A stretch of 64,000 nt of DNA from Chloroflexota bacterium (GCA_026706485.1 JAPOYR010000002.1:124001-188000), one strand, 5' to 3'. Shown: positions 45,839 to 54,714, numbered from the stretch's first letter. The notes: generated from the letters alone by a model not told the origin. Numbers and translations: made by a program.

Positions 45839-46809
45839 TCCTGACTTGCCTCCGCCACCGTGACCGTGCGTCCAAACCACGGGTCGCCGTCGGCGCCACG
45901 GTCGCCGGTGACGGCCATGCTGGTCGTCACCGCCAGGACGCTGCCGTCGAGCGGCGAAACCACCTCCTGCACGGGCTCGCCGAAGTAGTCCCAGATTTGA
46001 CCCAGCACTTCACCGGCGGCCACCTGCGCCCCCGGCGTGGCTGCCGGCACCCATAGCCCCTCGGAGTCGACCACGTGGCTCCAGATCTCGGGTCCGACGA
46101 CACGCAGCGGCACCGCGCGGTCCGTCACGACTCCGTCAATCACATCCAGGGCGTCCAGCACGCGCAGTAGGTCGTCCAAGAGAACCTGGGCGTCACCGAC
46201 GACATCGCTTACGCCGCCGCCACCCGTCACGATGAGCGCCGCCCGGCCTCGAGCCGCCATGCGCCCGGCGGCGCCGAGCTCGATCGCCCTCGGGTCGTCC
46301 TGATCCACGGCAACGCGCATGTCGGCGCCGGAGGCCACGGCCATGGCCAGCGACTCGAATTGCGAAGCCGCCGGAGGAACGGCGGCCCAATGTGCGTGCA
46401 ACTCGGTCAGCTCGCCGCCCCGGACATCGATGTGAACGTCGGCGTCCGCCAGGGATTCGGTCACGGCCTGGGCGATGCGGTCGCTCGCCGAGGGCTCCTC
46501 CGCCTGCTCGGCGGCCGCAAATGCTGCGACCACCGCGCGGCCATCGAGCGGGCAGAACCGGGCGACTCGTCCGTAGAACCCCGCCACATCCACAACCGGC
46601 ACGATGCGCACGCGTCCCCTGGTCAGCAGCCCAGGCAGTCGCTTGGCCAACATGCGGCACGCCGAGATTCCCGGATAGGCCGTGCCCGCCAGGCCGCCGA
46701 CGATGTTGACGACCGGTCCCGGCGTCGCCGCTGAAAACTCAATCAGCGGAATATCGGCCGAGGGATGCCCGGGCACGGCAATCGCCCTCACCTCTCGCTC
46801 GGCCGTCAT
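45835..46809 (-). CDS. Aspartoacylase-family paralogue lacking metal ligands
   Basis: A 324-residue protein that aligns with the AspA-like gene two genes downstream but has lost the site. Where that protein has GMHAGE this one has GLAGTA (His and Glu both replaced by Ala), and where it has DMHAGEY this one has DVRGGEL (His to Arg). The C-terminal domain, ending VSPLDGSVLAV, is kept. It is likely inactive as a zinc deacylase and may be a regulatory or binding partner. It is the first gene of the operon and has a candidate TATGCT -10 box about 85 bases upstream. Confidence 0.75.
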   Translation of the reverse strand: MTAEREVRAIAVPGHPSADIPLIEFSAATPGPVVNIVGGLAGTAYPGISACRMLAKRLPGLLTRGRVRIVPVVDVAGFYGRVARFCPLDGRAVVAAFAAAEQAEEPSASDRIAQAVTESLADADVHIDVRGGELTELHAHWAAVPPAASQFESLAMAVASGADMRVAVDQDDPRAIELGAAGRMAARGRAALIVTGGGGVSDVVGDAQVLLDDLLRVLDALDVIDGVVTDRAVPLRVVGPEIWSHVVDSEGLWVPAATPGAQVAAGEVLGQIWDYFGEPVQEVVSPLDGSVLAVTTSMAVTGDRGADGDPWFGRTVTVAEASQE

Positions 46810-47141
46810 ACGTCAGCCACTCGGCGCCGATCCATGCAACCGGACGAGTTCGGGCGACGCATCGCTCACGCGTAGTCCGGTCGGCAACGCCGGAGCATAA
46901 AGATTCCACCAGGATTGCGGCGCCGGAGTCTAGCACTCTGACGAAAAGGGTAATGCTGCTCCGCAGATCAGAGACTGTTCGAACCGCCAATCAATCCTGG
47001 CCTGATATCCGTCACTTTACGCAATGACAAATCGAGAATTAGCAGCATACTCATCCCAATGTTTCTCTTGATATTCAAGCCGAATCTGACCGCATGCTAT
47101 CATTCGCGCCACCATTGCATAGACGCGCATCGGTTCAACAC
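46810..47141. other. Intergenic, AT-richer divergent regulatory region
   Basis: No gene is seen. The stretch from about 46950 to 47140 is clearly richer in A+T than its surroundings. It holds an imperfect dyad GTCAC-n8-ATGAC (47011-47028), a candidate operator, a plus-strand TGC-TATCAT extended -10 (47095-47103), and on the minus strand TATGCT near 46893-46898. Confidence 0.5.
47098..47103 (+). promoter_or_regulatory. Candidate extended -10 box (TGC-TATCAT) for the SDR gene
   Basis: TATCAT preceded by TGC lies 39 bases before ATG 47142. A possible -35 TTCAAG is 18 bases upstream. No ribosome-binding site is visible before the ATG. Confidence 0.42.
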
Positions 47142-47912
47142 ATGGTCACTCCAAGGCTCACAGGCAAGGTCGCCATCGTGACCGGCGCGGCGTCCGGCAT
47201 CGGACGCGCCAGCGCCATTCGCTTCGCCCGCGAAGGCGCCACGGTGGTGATCGCCGACATCAACGCGTCCGGGGGCGACGAGTCGGCCGACCTCATACGG
47301 CAGGAAGGCGGCGAATCGTCGTTCATCCGTTGCGACGTATCCGATACCAAGGACGTGCAGGCGCTCGTCGATGAAACCCAGTCAACACACGGCCACATCG
47401 ACATCCTGTTTGCCAACGCCGCCTACCTGGACGAGCTTTTCGCCATCGCCGAGACGTCCGAGGAGGTCTGGGACCGGCACATCGGCGTCACCCTCACGGG
47501 CGTCTACTTGTGCTGCAGATACGTCATTCCCCACATGATCGAGGCTGGCGCCGGATCGATCCTCGCCACCTCATCGGTGGGCGGCTCGGTCGCCTTCGAT
47601 CGGCAGGCGGCCTACTGCACCGCCAAGGCCGGCGTGGAGATGCTGATGAAGACCATCGCGCGCGACTATGGCCGCGCCGGCATCCGGGCCAACGCCATCG
47701 CGCCCGGCGCCGTGTATACGCCAGTGATGGAGGACGTGAAGCGGCGCAATCCCGACGGGTGGGACCAGGTCCTGCGCGACATGAGCTTGCTCGAGCGCCT
47801 CTGGGCCGAGCCCGAGGACATCGCCGCCGCCGCCGCCTACCTCGTCAGCGACGAAGCGGCGTTCGTCACCGGCACCGTGCTCACCGTCGACGGCGGCTGG
47901 ACGGCCCACTAG
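47142..47912 (+). CDS. Short-chain dehydrogenase/reductase (SDR), second
   Basis: A 256-residue SDR with TGAASGIGRA, a variant FANAAY in place of NNAG, catalytic Ser in ATSSVG and YCTAKAG as the Tyr-x3-Lys. The C-terminus TVLTVDGGWTAH fits classical SDRs. The start is ATG 47142, giving VTPRLTGKVAIVTG; ATG 47094 would place the start before the candidate -10 box. It is divergent from the deacylase operon and probably co-regulated with it. Confidence 0.87.
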   Translation: MVTPRLTGKVAIVTGAASGIGRASAIRFAREGATVVIADINASGGDESADLIRQEGGESSFIRCDVSDTKDVQALVDETQSTHGHIDILFANAAYLDELFAIAETSEEVWDRHIGVTLTGVYLCCRYVIPHMIEAGAGSILATSSVGGSVAFDRQAAYCTAKAGVEMLMKTIARDYGRAGIRANAIAPGAVYTPVMEDVKRRNPDGWDQVLRDMSLLERLWAEPEDIAAAAAYLVSDEAAFVTGTVLTVDGGWTAH

Positions 47913-47935
47913 CCTCGAGCCCGCCCAGTCGAGCA

Positions 47936-48919
47936 TTACGCCCGCTCGAGAAACACCTGAATGACCCGTCCATCGGTGCGGACCATGACGTTGCCGGCGA
48001 GGTCGGTGCGAAAGACCGCCGCGCCACGCTCACGGAGACGGCGCAGGGCGCCATCCCGCGGGTGATCGAAGGCGTTGTACCAACCGGCTGACACCACCGC
48101 GATCTGAGGGTCGACGGCATCCAGAAATGCGGCGGTTGACGAGCTGTTGGACCCGTGGTGCGGCACCTTGAGCACGTCGACGGGCGACATGACCCCGGAC
48201 GCCGCCAGTTCCCCTTCGGTGGACGCCTCGATATCGCCCGTCAATAGCATCGACGATGTCCGATAGGCCAGATGCAGCACGACCGACCGGTCGTTGTCGT
48301 CGTCCGGTCCCGGTTCCGGCGGATTCAGCACCGACAGGTCCACGCGTGGGTGCCATGCCAGCGCGTCGCCGCGCTTGACTTCTTTGACCGGCACGCCGGC
48401 GTCGACGGCCAGGTCAATTACCTCGCGCATCACCGGATGGCTCAGGTTGGCATCGGCGTGCACCACAGCTCCCACGGCGAATTCGCGCATGACCGTCGGC
48501 GCGCCGCCAATGTGGTCACCGTCGGCATGCGTCAAGACCAGGTAGTCGAGGCGCTCCACGCCCAGCCGGCGCAGCTGCGGCACGATCGCCGCGCCCGCGG
48601 TCTGCGGGTCCGGTCCCGCATCCACCAGCATGGTCGCGCCGTCGAGCCGTATTAGCAGGGCGTCGCCCTGACCGACATCCAGTGCGCGCAGCTCCAGCTC
48701 GCCGTCCGCGAGCGGCGGAAGCGCGGCGCCGTCCGGTTGAGCCCGGATGACGCTGGCGACCACGATAAGCAGCGCCACCAGCAATAGAAGCGCCGCCAGG
48801 CGCGGCCTCACGGCCGGACCGACGGGCGGCAGCCCCGCCCGGCGCAGGCGCTCCGCAACGTGCTCGGCCTGCCGCCCAATCCATTGGACTGATGCGGCGC
48901 CAAGGACCTTCAAGGGCAC
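47936..48919 (-). CDS. Single-pass metallo-beta-lactamase-fold protein (ComEC C-terminal-like)
   Basis: A 327-residue protein with one membrane segment (about residues 41-58) followed by an outward-facing metallo-beta-lactamase domain. The metal motif THADGDHIGG, RALDVGQGDALLIR and LKVPHHGSNSS are those of the ComEC C-terminal domain, but no DNA-channel membrane domain is present. It may be a secreted nuclease or phosphodiesterase, or a degenerate ComEC piece. It lies 121 bases downstream of proA on the same strand. Confidence 0.8.
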   Translation of the reverse strand: MPLKVLGAASVQWIGRQAEHVAERLRRAGLPPVGPAVRPRLAALLLLVALLIVVASVIRAQPDGAALPPLADGELELRALDVGQGDALLIRLDGATMLVDAGPDPQTAGAAIVPQLRRLGVERLDYLVLTHADGDHIGGAPTVMREFAVGAVVHADANLSHPVMREVIDLAVDAGVPVKEVKRGDALAWHPRVDLSVLNPPEPGPDDDNDRSVVLHLAYRTSSMLLTGDIEASTEGELAASGVMSPVDVLKVPHHGSNSSSTAAFLDAVDPQIAVVSAGWYNAFDHPRDGALRRLRERGAAVFRTDLAGNVMVRTDGRVIQVFLERA

Positions 48920-49040
48920 GAGGCAGGGCCCTTCCGGCCTAGCCCGTCAGCTAGGGAGACCGGGTTGAGTTGGCCGGAGGCCATGTCGCGGTGTAAGCGA
49001 GCACGCCGAAGGCACCGCTGCACTCGGCGGACGCGGAGCG

Positions 49041-50351
49041 TCAGAGCGGGCGCACGTGCCCATCGCCGCGCACGACCCATTTGTACGTGGTCAGCTCGCG
49101 CAAGCCCATCGGCCCGCGTGCGTGCAGCTTTTGGGTGCTGATGCCCACTTCGGCACCGAGCCCAAACTCGCCGCCGTCCGTGTATTGGGTGGAGGCGTTC
49201 ACGTAGACCGCCGCCGCGTCGACCTCGTCGAGGAAGCGCTCGGCATTGGTGAGCGACCGGGTCACGATGGCCTCCGAGTGGCCCGACCCATGCGTTTGAA
49301 TGTGGTCCAGCGCCGCGTCGATGCCATCCACGACGACCACCGACATGCGCAGGTCAAGCCATTCGGTGTCGAGGTCGTCGCCCGCCAGGTTCACAACCCG
49401 GGCAAGGCCGTCCAGCAACGGCAGCGCCTCGGCGTCGGCGTGCATCTCGACGTTCTTTTGCGCCAGGGCCTGCCCCACCGTCGGCACGAACTCGGACGCC
49501 ACCGATCGATCGACCAGCAGGGTGTCGAGGGCGTTGCAGATCGACGGTCGCCGGGTCTTGGCGTTCACCACGATGCGCTCAGCCGCCGAAAGGTCGGCGC
49601 TCGCGTCCACATAGGTGTGGCACACGCCCCATCCCGTTTCGATCACCGGCACCGAGGCCGTCTCGGTCACGAAATCAATCAGCCCCTGGCCGCCGCGAGG
49701 CACCACGACGTCCACGCCGTGGCGCGCCTGCAACAGCTCGCGCACCAAGTCCCGGTCGGGGTTAGTGATGGCCTGAATTGCATCCGCCGGCACGCCGGCC
49801 GCCGGCAGCGCCTCGCGCGCCAACCGGACCAGCGCGCCGGTGCTGTGCTGGGACTCGCTGCCGCCGCGCAGAATCACCGCATTTCCGGCCTTGAGCCCCA
49901 GGGCCGAGATATCGATGGCCACATTGGGGCGCGACTCGAAGACAGCACCGATCACCCCCAGCGGCACGCGACGTCGGGCAACCTCCAGACCGTTGGGCAA
50001 GCGCCGCGCGTCGACCGACTCGCCCACGGGGTCGGGCAGGCCGATGACGGTCCCCAGCGCGTCGGCGATCCCGTCGATCCGCGACGGAGTGAGCGTCAGG
50101 CGGTCGATGAAGGCGTCGTCGCGACCCGCGGCGCGCGCTTGCGCAACGTCCTCGGCGTTGGCAGCCAGCACGTCGGACTGCTCGGCTCGGAGCGCCGCCG
50201 CCATCGCCTCGAGCGCCTGATTCTTGGCGTCGGCGTCCAGCTTGGCGACCTCCCGCGCGGCGCGGCGCGCCGCCGCAACCAGATCGGGAACGCTCGGCCG
50301 AACGGCGGTCGGCGCGTCAATGGCGGCGTTGATGTTGACCTCCTCGGTCAG
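49041..50351 (-). CDS. proA: Gamma-glutamyl phosphate reductase
   Basis: Reduces glutamyl phosphate to the semialdehyde in proline synthesis. The catalytic Cys lies in PVIETGWGVCHTYVD; SRPNVAIDISAL and GGEFGLGAEVGIS are also conserved. The first ATG (50204) gives 387 residues and cuts off a clearly homologous N-terminus (LVAAARRAAREVAKLDADAK). No ATG, GTG or TTG exists upstream in frame. Two candidates remain: CTG 50351 overlapping the proB stop as CTGA (436 residues), and ATC 50333, five bases after AGGAGG. CTG is used here because NTGA overlaps dominate this DNA. Confidence 0.9.
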   Translation of the reverse strand: MTEEVNINAAIDAPTAVRPSVPDLVAAARRAAREVAKLDADAKNQALEAMAAALRAEQSDVLAANAEDVAQARAAGRDDAFIDRLTLTPSRIDGIADALGTVIGLPDPVGESVDARRLPNGLEVARRRVPLGVIGAVFESRPNVAIDISALGLKAGNAVILRGGSESQHSTGALVRLAREALPAAGVPADAIQAITNPDRDLVRELLQARHGVDVVVPRGGQGLIDFVTETASVPVIETGWGVCHTYVDASADLSAAERIVVNAKTRRPSICNALDTLLVDRSVASEFVPTVGQALAQKNVEMHADAEALPLLDGLARVVNLAGDDLDTEWLDLRMSVVVVDGIDAALDHIQTHGSGHSEAIVTRSLTNAERFLDEVDAAAVYVNASTQYTDGGEFGLGAEVGISTQKLHARGPMGLRELTTYKWVVRGDGHVRPL

Positions 50352-51460
50352 GCCTGGGAACTGTCGAGCAATACCAGGTTGTTGCGATGCACGGCTTCCG
50401 CTCCATGATCGTAATCGAGAATCGACGCGATCAAGTGTGACGGCCGACCCAGGATCCGCACCAAGTCGTGCGAGGCATAGTTTACGAGTCCGCGAGCGAA
50501 GACGCGGTCGTCCGGGCCGGCCACCGCCACCACGTCACCCCGGATGAAATCGCCATCCACGGCGCAAATGCCGGCGGGAAGCAGACTCCGCCCGGCATCG
50601 GTGAGCGCGTGCTTGGCGCCCCCGTCGACGCGCAGGGTGCCGCGCTCGGTGGCCGCAGAGCTGAGCCAGCGCGCCCGGCTGGTGCGGGTGACTTCTCGCG
50701 GCGCGAATCGGGTGCCGATGCGCTCGCCGGCAGCGATGCGCGGGAGCACGTCCGGCTCATTGCCGCCGGCGACGACGACCTCGATTCCGTCGAAGCTGGC
50801 GCTGCGCGCCGCCTCGACCTTCGACCGGACGCCTCCCGACCCGCCGGCGCCAGCCGCCCCCGCCGCGCTGGCCAGCAACTCGTCCGTCATCACATGTCCG
50901 TCTCGAATCAGCTCCGCGTCCGGATGGCGACGAGGATCGCCGGTATAGAGACCGTCAGTCGCCGTCAACAGGATCAGCAAATCGGCATCGACCAGTTGCG
51001 CGATCAGGGCCGACAGCGGGTCGTTGTCGCCAAATCGCAGTTCCTCCGTCGCTACCACGTCGTTCTCGTTTGCGATCGGCAACACGCCCTGATCCAGCAG
51101 TCCCGTGAGGGCGTTACGCGCGTTGAGAAACCCGTCACGCGTGGTCAGGTCGGCGCGGGACATCAGCGTCTGCGCCACCGTGATGTCGTGAGCCGCGAAC
51201 ACGGTGCCGTAGCGGGCGATGAGCGGCGCCTGTCCCACGGCGGCCAAGACCTGGCGCGTGGTGAGCTGATTGCCCTGCAGATGGAGCGTGGCGCGTCCCG
51301 CCGCCACGGCCCCGGACGACACGAGCACCACCTCCGCGCCGCTCCGGATGAGCGAGGAAATCTGCGCCGCGATCTGGTCGATGTATGACTCGTTGAGGCC
51401 CGCAGGCGTCGTGAGCAGCTGCGTGCCGCATTTGACGACGATGCGCTTTCGACCAGACAT
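50348..51460 (-). CDS. proB: Glutamate 5-kinase with PUA domain
   Basis: A 370-residue enzyme that phosphorylates glutamate for proline synthesis. The amino-acid kinase domain has IVVKCGTQLL, VLVSSGAVAAGR and NENDVVATEELRFGDND (Glu-binding); a C-terminal PUA domain (about residues 275-365) follows. ATG 51460 gives the standard start. It leads proB-proA-(ComEC-like) and is divergent from the EF-G-like gene across 123 bases. Confidence 0.95.
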   Translation of the reverse strand: MSGRKRIVVKCGTQLLTTPAGLNESYIDQIAAQISSLIRSGAEVVLVSSGAVAAGRATLHLQGNQLTTRQVLAAVGQAPLIARYGTVFAAHDITVAQTLMSRADLTTRDGFLNARNALTGLLDQGVLPIANENDVVATEELRFGDNDPLSALIAQLVDADLLILLTATDGLYTGDPRRHPDAELIRDGHVMTDELLASAAGAAGAGGSGGVRSKVEAARSASFDGIEVVVAGGNEPDVLPRIAAGERIGTRFAPREVTRTSRARWLSSAATERGTLRVDGGAKHALTDAGRSLLPAGICAVDGDFIRGDVVAVAGPDDRVFARGLVNYASHDLVRILGRPSHLIASILDYDHGAEAVHRNNLVLLDSSQA

Positions 51461-51520
51461 GGTCACCGGGGCTCCAGATCCGCCGTGCCGCTCGGGTGCG
51501 TGATTGTAGGGACTCGCCGA

Positions 51521-51526
51521 TATAAT
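51521..51526 (+). promoter_or_regulatory. Candidate -10 box (TATAAT) for the EF-G-like gene
   Basis: A perfect TATAAT 57 bases before ATG 51584; the -35 region is weak. GAAGGA at 51568-51573 is a good ribosome-binding site for that ATG, and the mRNA leader would be about 50 bases. Confidence 0.5.
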
Positions 51527-51583
51527 GGCGCTCCCCCGCGCCGCGCGCCTTGTGGCGCGCCCAGCCCGAAGGAACTCACGGCC

Positions 51584-53647
51584 ATGGATCGGGACAACAG
51601 CGACACGATCCGGAACGTGGTGTTCGTGGCGCACAGCGGCGCCGGCAAGACCTCGCTCACCGAGGCCATGGCCTATGTGACCGGGCAAACCTCGCGACTC
51701 GGTCGGGTGGAAGACGGCAACACCATCTCCGACTTCGACCCGGACGAGGTGGAGCGGGGCATGTCCATCAATCTCTCGGTCGTGCCGTGTCCCTGGCGCG
51801 GCGCCACCGTCAACGTCATCGATACGCCGGGATATCCCGACTTCATCGGCGACGTGGTCTCGGGACTGCGGGCGGCGGATGCGGCGATCGTGGTGATCGA
51901 CGCGACTGCCGGCATCCAGGTCGGCACCGAAATCGTGTGGCGGCTCGTCGACCGGCGCGACCGCCCGCGGCTCGTGGTCGTGAATCGCATGGACCGCGAA
52001 AACGTGAGCTGGGAAAACGTCGTCCAGGAGCTGCGCGACAAGTTTGGCGCGGCCATCGCCCCCATCCAGATCCCGCTGGGCGACGCGCCGGCGTTCGACG
52101 GGGTGGTCGATCTGCTGGACGGCACGGCCCGCGCGTTCACCGACGACGGCAGCGAGCCGATTCCGGTTCCCGACGAGTTGAGCGAGGCGGTCGAGATCGC
52201 GCGCGAGCAACTCACCGATGCCGTGGCCGCCACGGACGACGACCTGCTTGAGAAATACCTGGAGGGCGAGGAGCTCGAGCGCAGCGATTTGGAGCGGGCG
52301 CTGCGGGAAGGCGTGCGCGCCGGTGAGGTCTACCCCGTCGTGTTTACCGCCGCCACGGCGACCCACGGCGCGCGCGAATTGCTCGACGCCATCACCGCCG
52401 TGTTGCCGGCGCCGTCCGACCTGCCCGTCGCGCCCGGCGCCAATGGCGCGACCCTTGACTTCGCCAGCGACGGGCCGGTCGTGGCCCAGGTGTTCAAGAC
52501 CCTGGCCGACCCGTTCGTGGGCAAGGTCTCTCTGCTGCGCCTCTACACCGGGACGATCTCGGGCGACGTGGAGTTGCGGAACCAGACCAGCGGCCGAAAT
52601 GAGCGCCTCTCGGGCTTCCAATACCCGGTGGGCAAGGGCGGCGAGCCGGCGGGAGTCGTGGTTGCGGGGGACATTGCCTTCGTCACCAAGCTGGAGAACG
52701 TCGCCACCGGCGACACGCTGGTGTCGGACGGCTCCGCGCACCAGATGGCCGCGCTGGACATGCCCACGCCGCTGTTCGAGGCCGCCATCACGCCGGCGAC
52801 CCAGGCCGACCTGGACAAGATGGGCCAGGTGCTGGCGCGGATCGCCGAGGAGGACCCGTCACTGCAGGTGCGGCGCGACGACCAGACTGGCGAAACCATC
52901 CTGGCCGGACTCGGCGAGTCGCACGTGCACATCAGCCTCGAGCGCATCCGGCGCAAGTTCGGCGTGAACCTGCTGGCGGACGTGCCGCGGGTGCCCTATC
53001 TCGAAACCATCCGCAAGACCGTGAACGCGCATGGACGGCACAAACGCCAATCCGGCGGTCGCGGGCAGTTTGGCGACGTGCACATCGAGTTCTCCCCGCG
53101 GGAGCGAGGTGCGGGCTTCGAGTTCGAGGACCGCATCAAGGGCGGCGCGATTCCCAGGCAGTACCTGCCCGCCGTGGAGAAAGGGCTCGTCGAGTGCTTC
53201 GCCAAGGGCGCGCTGGCGGGATTCCCCGTGGTGGATATCAAGGCGGCGGCGTTCGACGGCCAGTATCACGACGTCGACTCGTCCGACGAGTCCTTCCGCA
53301 ACGCCGCCCGGCTAGCGGTGGAGGACGGCTACCACCAGGCCAGCCCCGTGATCCTGGAGCCGATCGTCAAGCTGGCCATCGAAATCCCCGACGTCAATAC
53401 CGGTGACGTGATCGGTGATATCAGCGCGCGGCGAGGTCATGTCTTGGGCATGAATCCCGCCGACTACGACGGCGCTTCGATCGTCGAAGTCGAGGCGCCC
53501 AAGGCGGAGGTGCAGCGCTACGCCACCGACCTGCGCTCGATCACGCAGGGGCGCGGGCAGTTCACCAGCGAATTCGTCCGCTACCAGGAAGTGCCGCCGC
53601 ACGTTCAGGATCGCCTCGTCGCCGAGGCGGCCGCCGCGGACGGCTAG
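51584..53647 (+). CDS. Elongation factor G-like GTPase (EF-G-2 / FusA2 type)
   Basis: A 687-residue translational GTPase. G1 is AHSGAGKT (residues 16-23), G3 DTPGY and G4 NRMD, and domains II-V follow, with HGRHKRQSGGRGQFGDV in domain IV. The P-loop with Ser-Gly-Ala and the short switch I (RGMSINLSV) place it with the EF-G-2/FusA2 group rather than the canonical EF-G, which lies next to rpsL/rpsG in most bacteria. Its role is unclear; some members bind ribosomes without supporting normal translocation. ATG 51584 is used because of GAAGGA upstream. Confidence 0.88.
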   Translation: MDRDNSDTIRNVVFVAHSGAGKTSLTEAMAYVTGQTSRLGRVEDGNTISDFDPDEVERGMSINLSVVPCPWRGATVNVIDTPGYPDFIGDVVSGLRAADAAIVVIDATAGIQVGTEIVWRLVDRRDRPRLVVVNRMDRENVSWENVVQELRDKFGAAIAPIQIPLGDAPAFDGVVDLLDGTARAFTDDGSEPIPVPDELSEAVEIAREQLTDAVAATDDDLLEKYLEGEELERSDLERALREGVRAGEVYPVVFTAATATHGARELLDAITAVLPAPSDLPVAPGANGATLDFASDGPVVAQVFKTLADPFVGKVSLLRLYTGTISGDVELRNQTSGRNERLSGFQYPVGKGGEPAGVVVAGDIAFVTKLENVATGDTLVSDGSAHQMAALDMPTPLFEAAITPATQADLDKMGQVLARIAEEDPSLQVRRDDQTGETILAGLGESHVHISLERIRRKFGVNLLADVPRVPYLETIRKTVNAHGRHKRQSGGRGQFGDVHIEFSPRERGAGFEFEDRIKGGAIPRQYLPAVEKGLVECFAKGALAGFPVVDIKAAAFDGQYHDVDSSDESFRNAARLAVEDGYHQASPVILEPIVKLAIEIPDVNTGDVIGDISARRGHVLGMNPADYDGASIVEVEAPKAEVQRYATDLRSITQGRGQFTSEFVRYQEVPPHVQDRLVAEAAAADG

Positions 53648-53655
53648 CGCGCCAA

Positions 53656-54714
53656 ATGGACGACGCCGGCCGCGAGTTTCTGCAGCGGCTGATCGACGCA
53701 CCCAGCCCGTCGGGCTACGAGCAGGCCGTGCGCAAGGTCTGGCACGAGGCGGTCGCCGAGTTCGCCGACGAGGTGCGCGGCGACGTGCACGGCAATGTCA
53801 TCGCGACGCGCAATCCGGGGGGCAGCCCGAGGCTGATGTTCGCGGGCCACTGCGACGAGCTTGGCCTGCAAGTCAACTACATCTCGGATAAGGGGTTCCT
53901 GTACTTCAACACCATCGGCGGTCACGACCCGAGCCTGATCTCAGGGCGGCGCGTGATCGTCCACGCGCAGGATGGTCCCGTGCGCGGGGTCACCGGGCAG
54001 AGGGCCGTGCACCTGACGCCTCGCGACGAACGCGGCAAAGAGAAGAAGGTCGAAAACATCTGGATCGACATCGGCGTCAGCGACAAGGCGGAGGCTGAGT
54101 CGCTAGTTCGGGTCGGCGACGCGGTGACCTATGAGCTCAGCATGCAGCCGCTGCGCAACGGGCTGGGAGTCGCACGGGCGTTCGACAACAAGATCGGCGC
54201 CTGGGTGGTGGCCGAGGCGCTGCGGCGCGTCGACGCCGCCAAGTGCTCCGCCGAAGTGGTCTCGGTGGCCACGGTGCAGGAAGAGATTGGTCTGCGCGGC
54301 GCTATGACGAGCGCGTTTGGCATCGACCCGCTGGTCGGTGTGGCGGTAGACGTGACCCACGCCACCGACCATCCCAACGTCAACAAGGTCACTGCCGGCG
54401 ATATCAGCCTGGGCGGCGGTCCGGTCATCACCCGCGGCGCCAACGTGAACCCGGTGGTCGAGCGGCTGCTGATGGAAAGCGCCGAGGCGCTCGGGATGGA
54501 AATCCAGATCGAAGCCGAGCCCCGCGGCACCGGCACCGACGCCAACGCCATGCAGCTTTCGCGGGCCGGCGTGGCAACGGGCCTCGTGAGCGTGCCGCTG
54601 CGCTACATGCACACGCCGTCGGAGATCATCTCGCTCGACGTGGCCTACCAGGCCGCCGACCTGCTGGCGGCGTTCGCCGAGCGCCTGACGCCGGACATCG
54701 ACTTCACGCCCTAG
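53656..54714 (+). CDS. M42-family aminopeptidase (FrvX/deblocking type)
   Basis: A 352-residue di-metal aminopeptidase. SPSGYEQAVR at the start, the ligands in GHCDELGLQV, DNKIGAWVVAEAL, the catalytic Glu-Glu in QEEIGLRGA and GTGTDANAMQ match the M42 family, which forms large tetrahedral particles that trim peptides. It starts 8 bases after the EF-G-like stop and is likely co-transcribed. No signal peptide is seen, so it is cytoplasmic. Confidence 0.9.
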   Translation: MDDAGREFLQRLIDAPSPSGYEQAVRKVWHEAVAEFADEVRGDVHGNVIATRNPGGSPRLMFAGHCDELGLQVNYISDKGFLYFNTIGGHDPSLISGRRVIVHAQDGPVRGVTGQRAVHLTPRDERGKEKKVENIWIDIGVSDKAEAESLVRVGDAVTYELSMQPLRNGLGVARAFDNKIGAWVVAEALRRVDAAKCSAEVVSVATVQEEIGLRGAMTSAFGIDPLVGVAVDVTHATDHPNVNKVTAGDISLGGGPVITRGANVNPVVERLLMESAEALGMEIQIEAEPRGTGTDANAMQLSRAGVATGLVSVPLRYMHTPSEIISLDVAYQAADLLAAFAERLTPDIDFTP

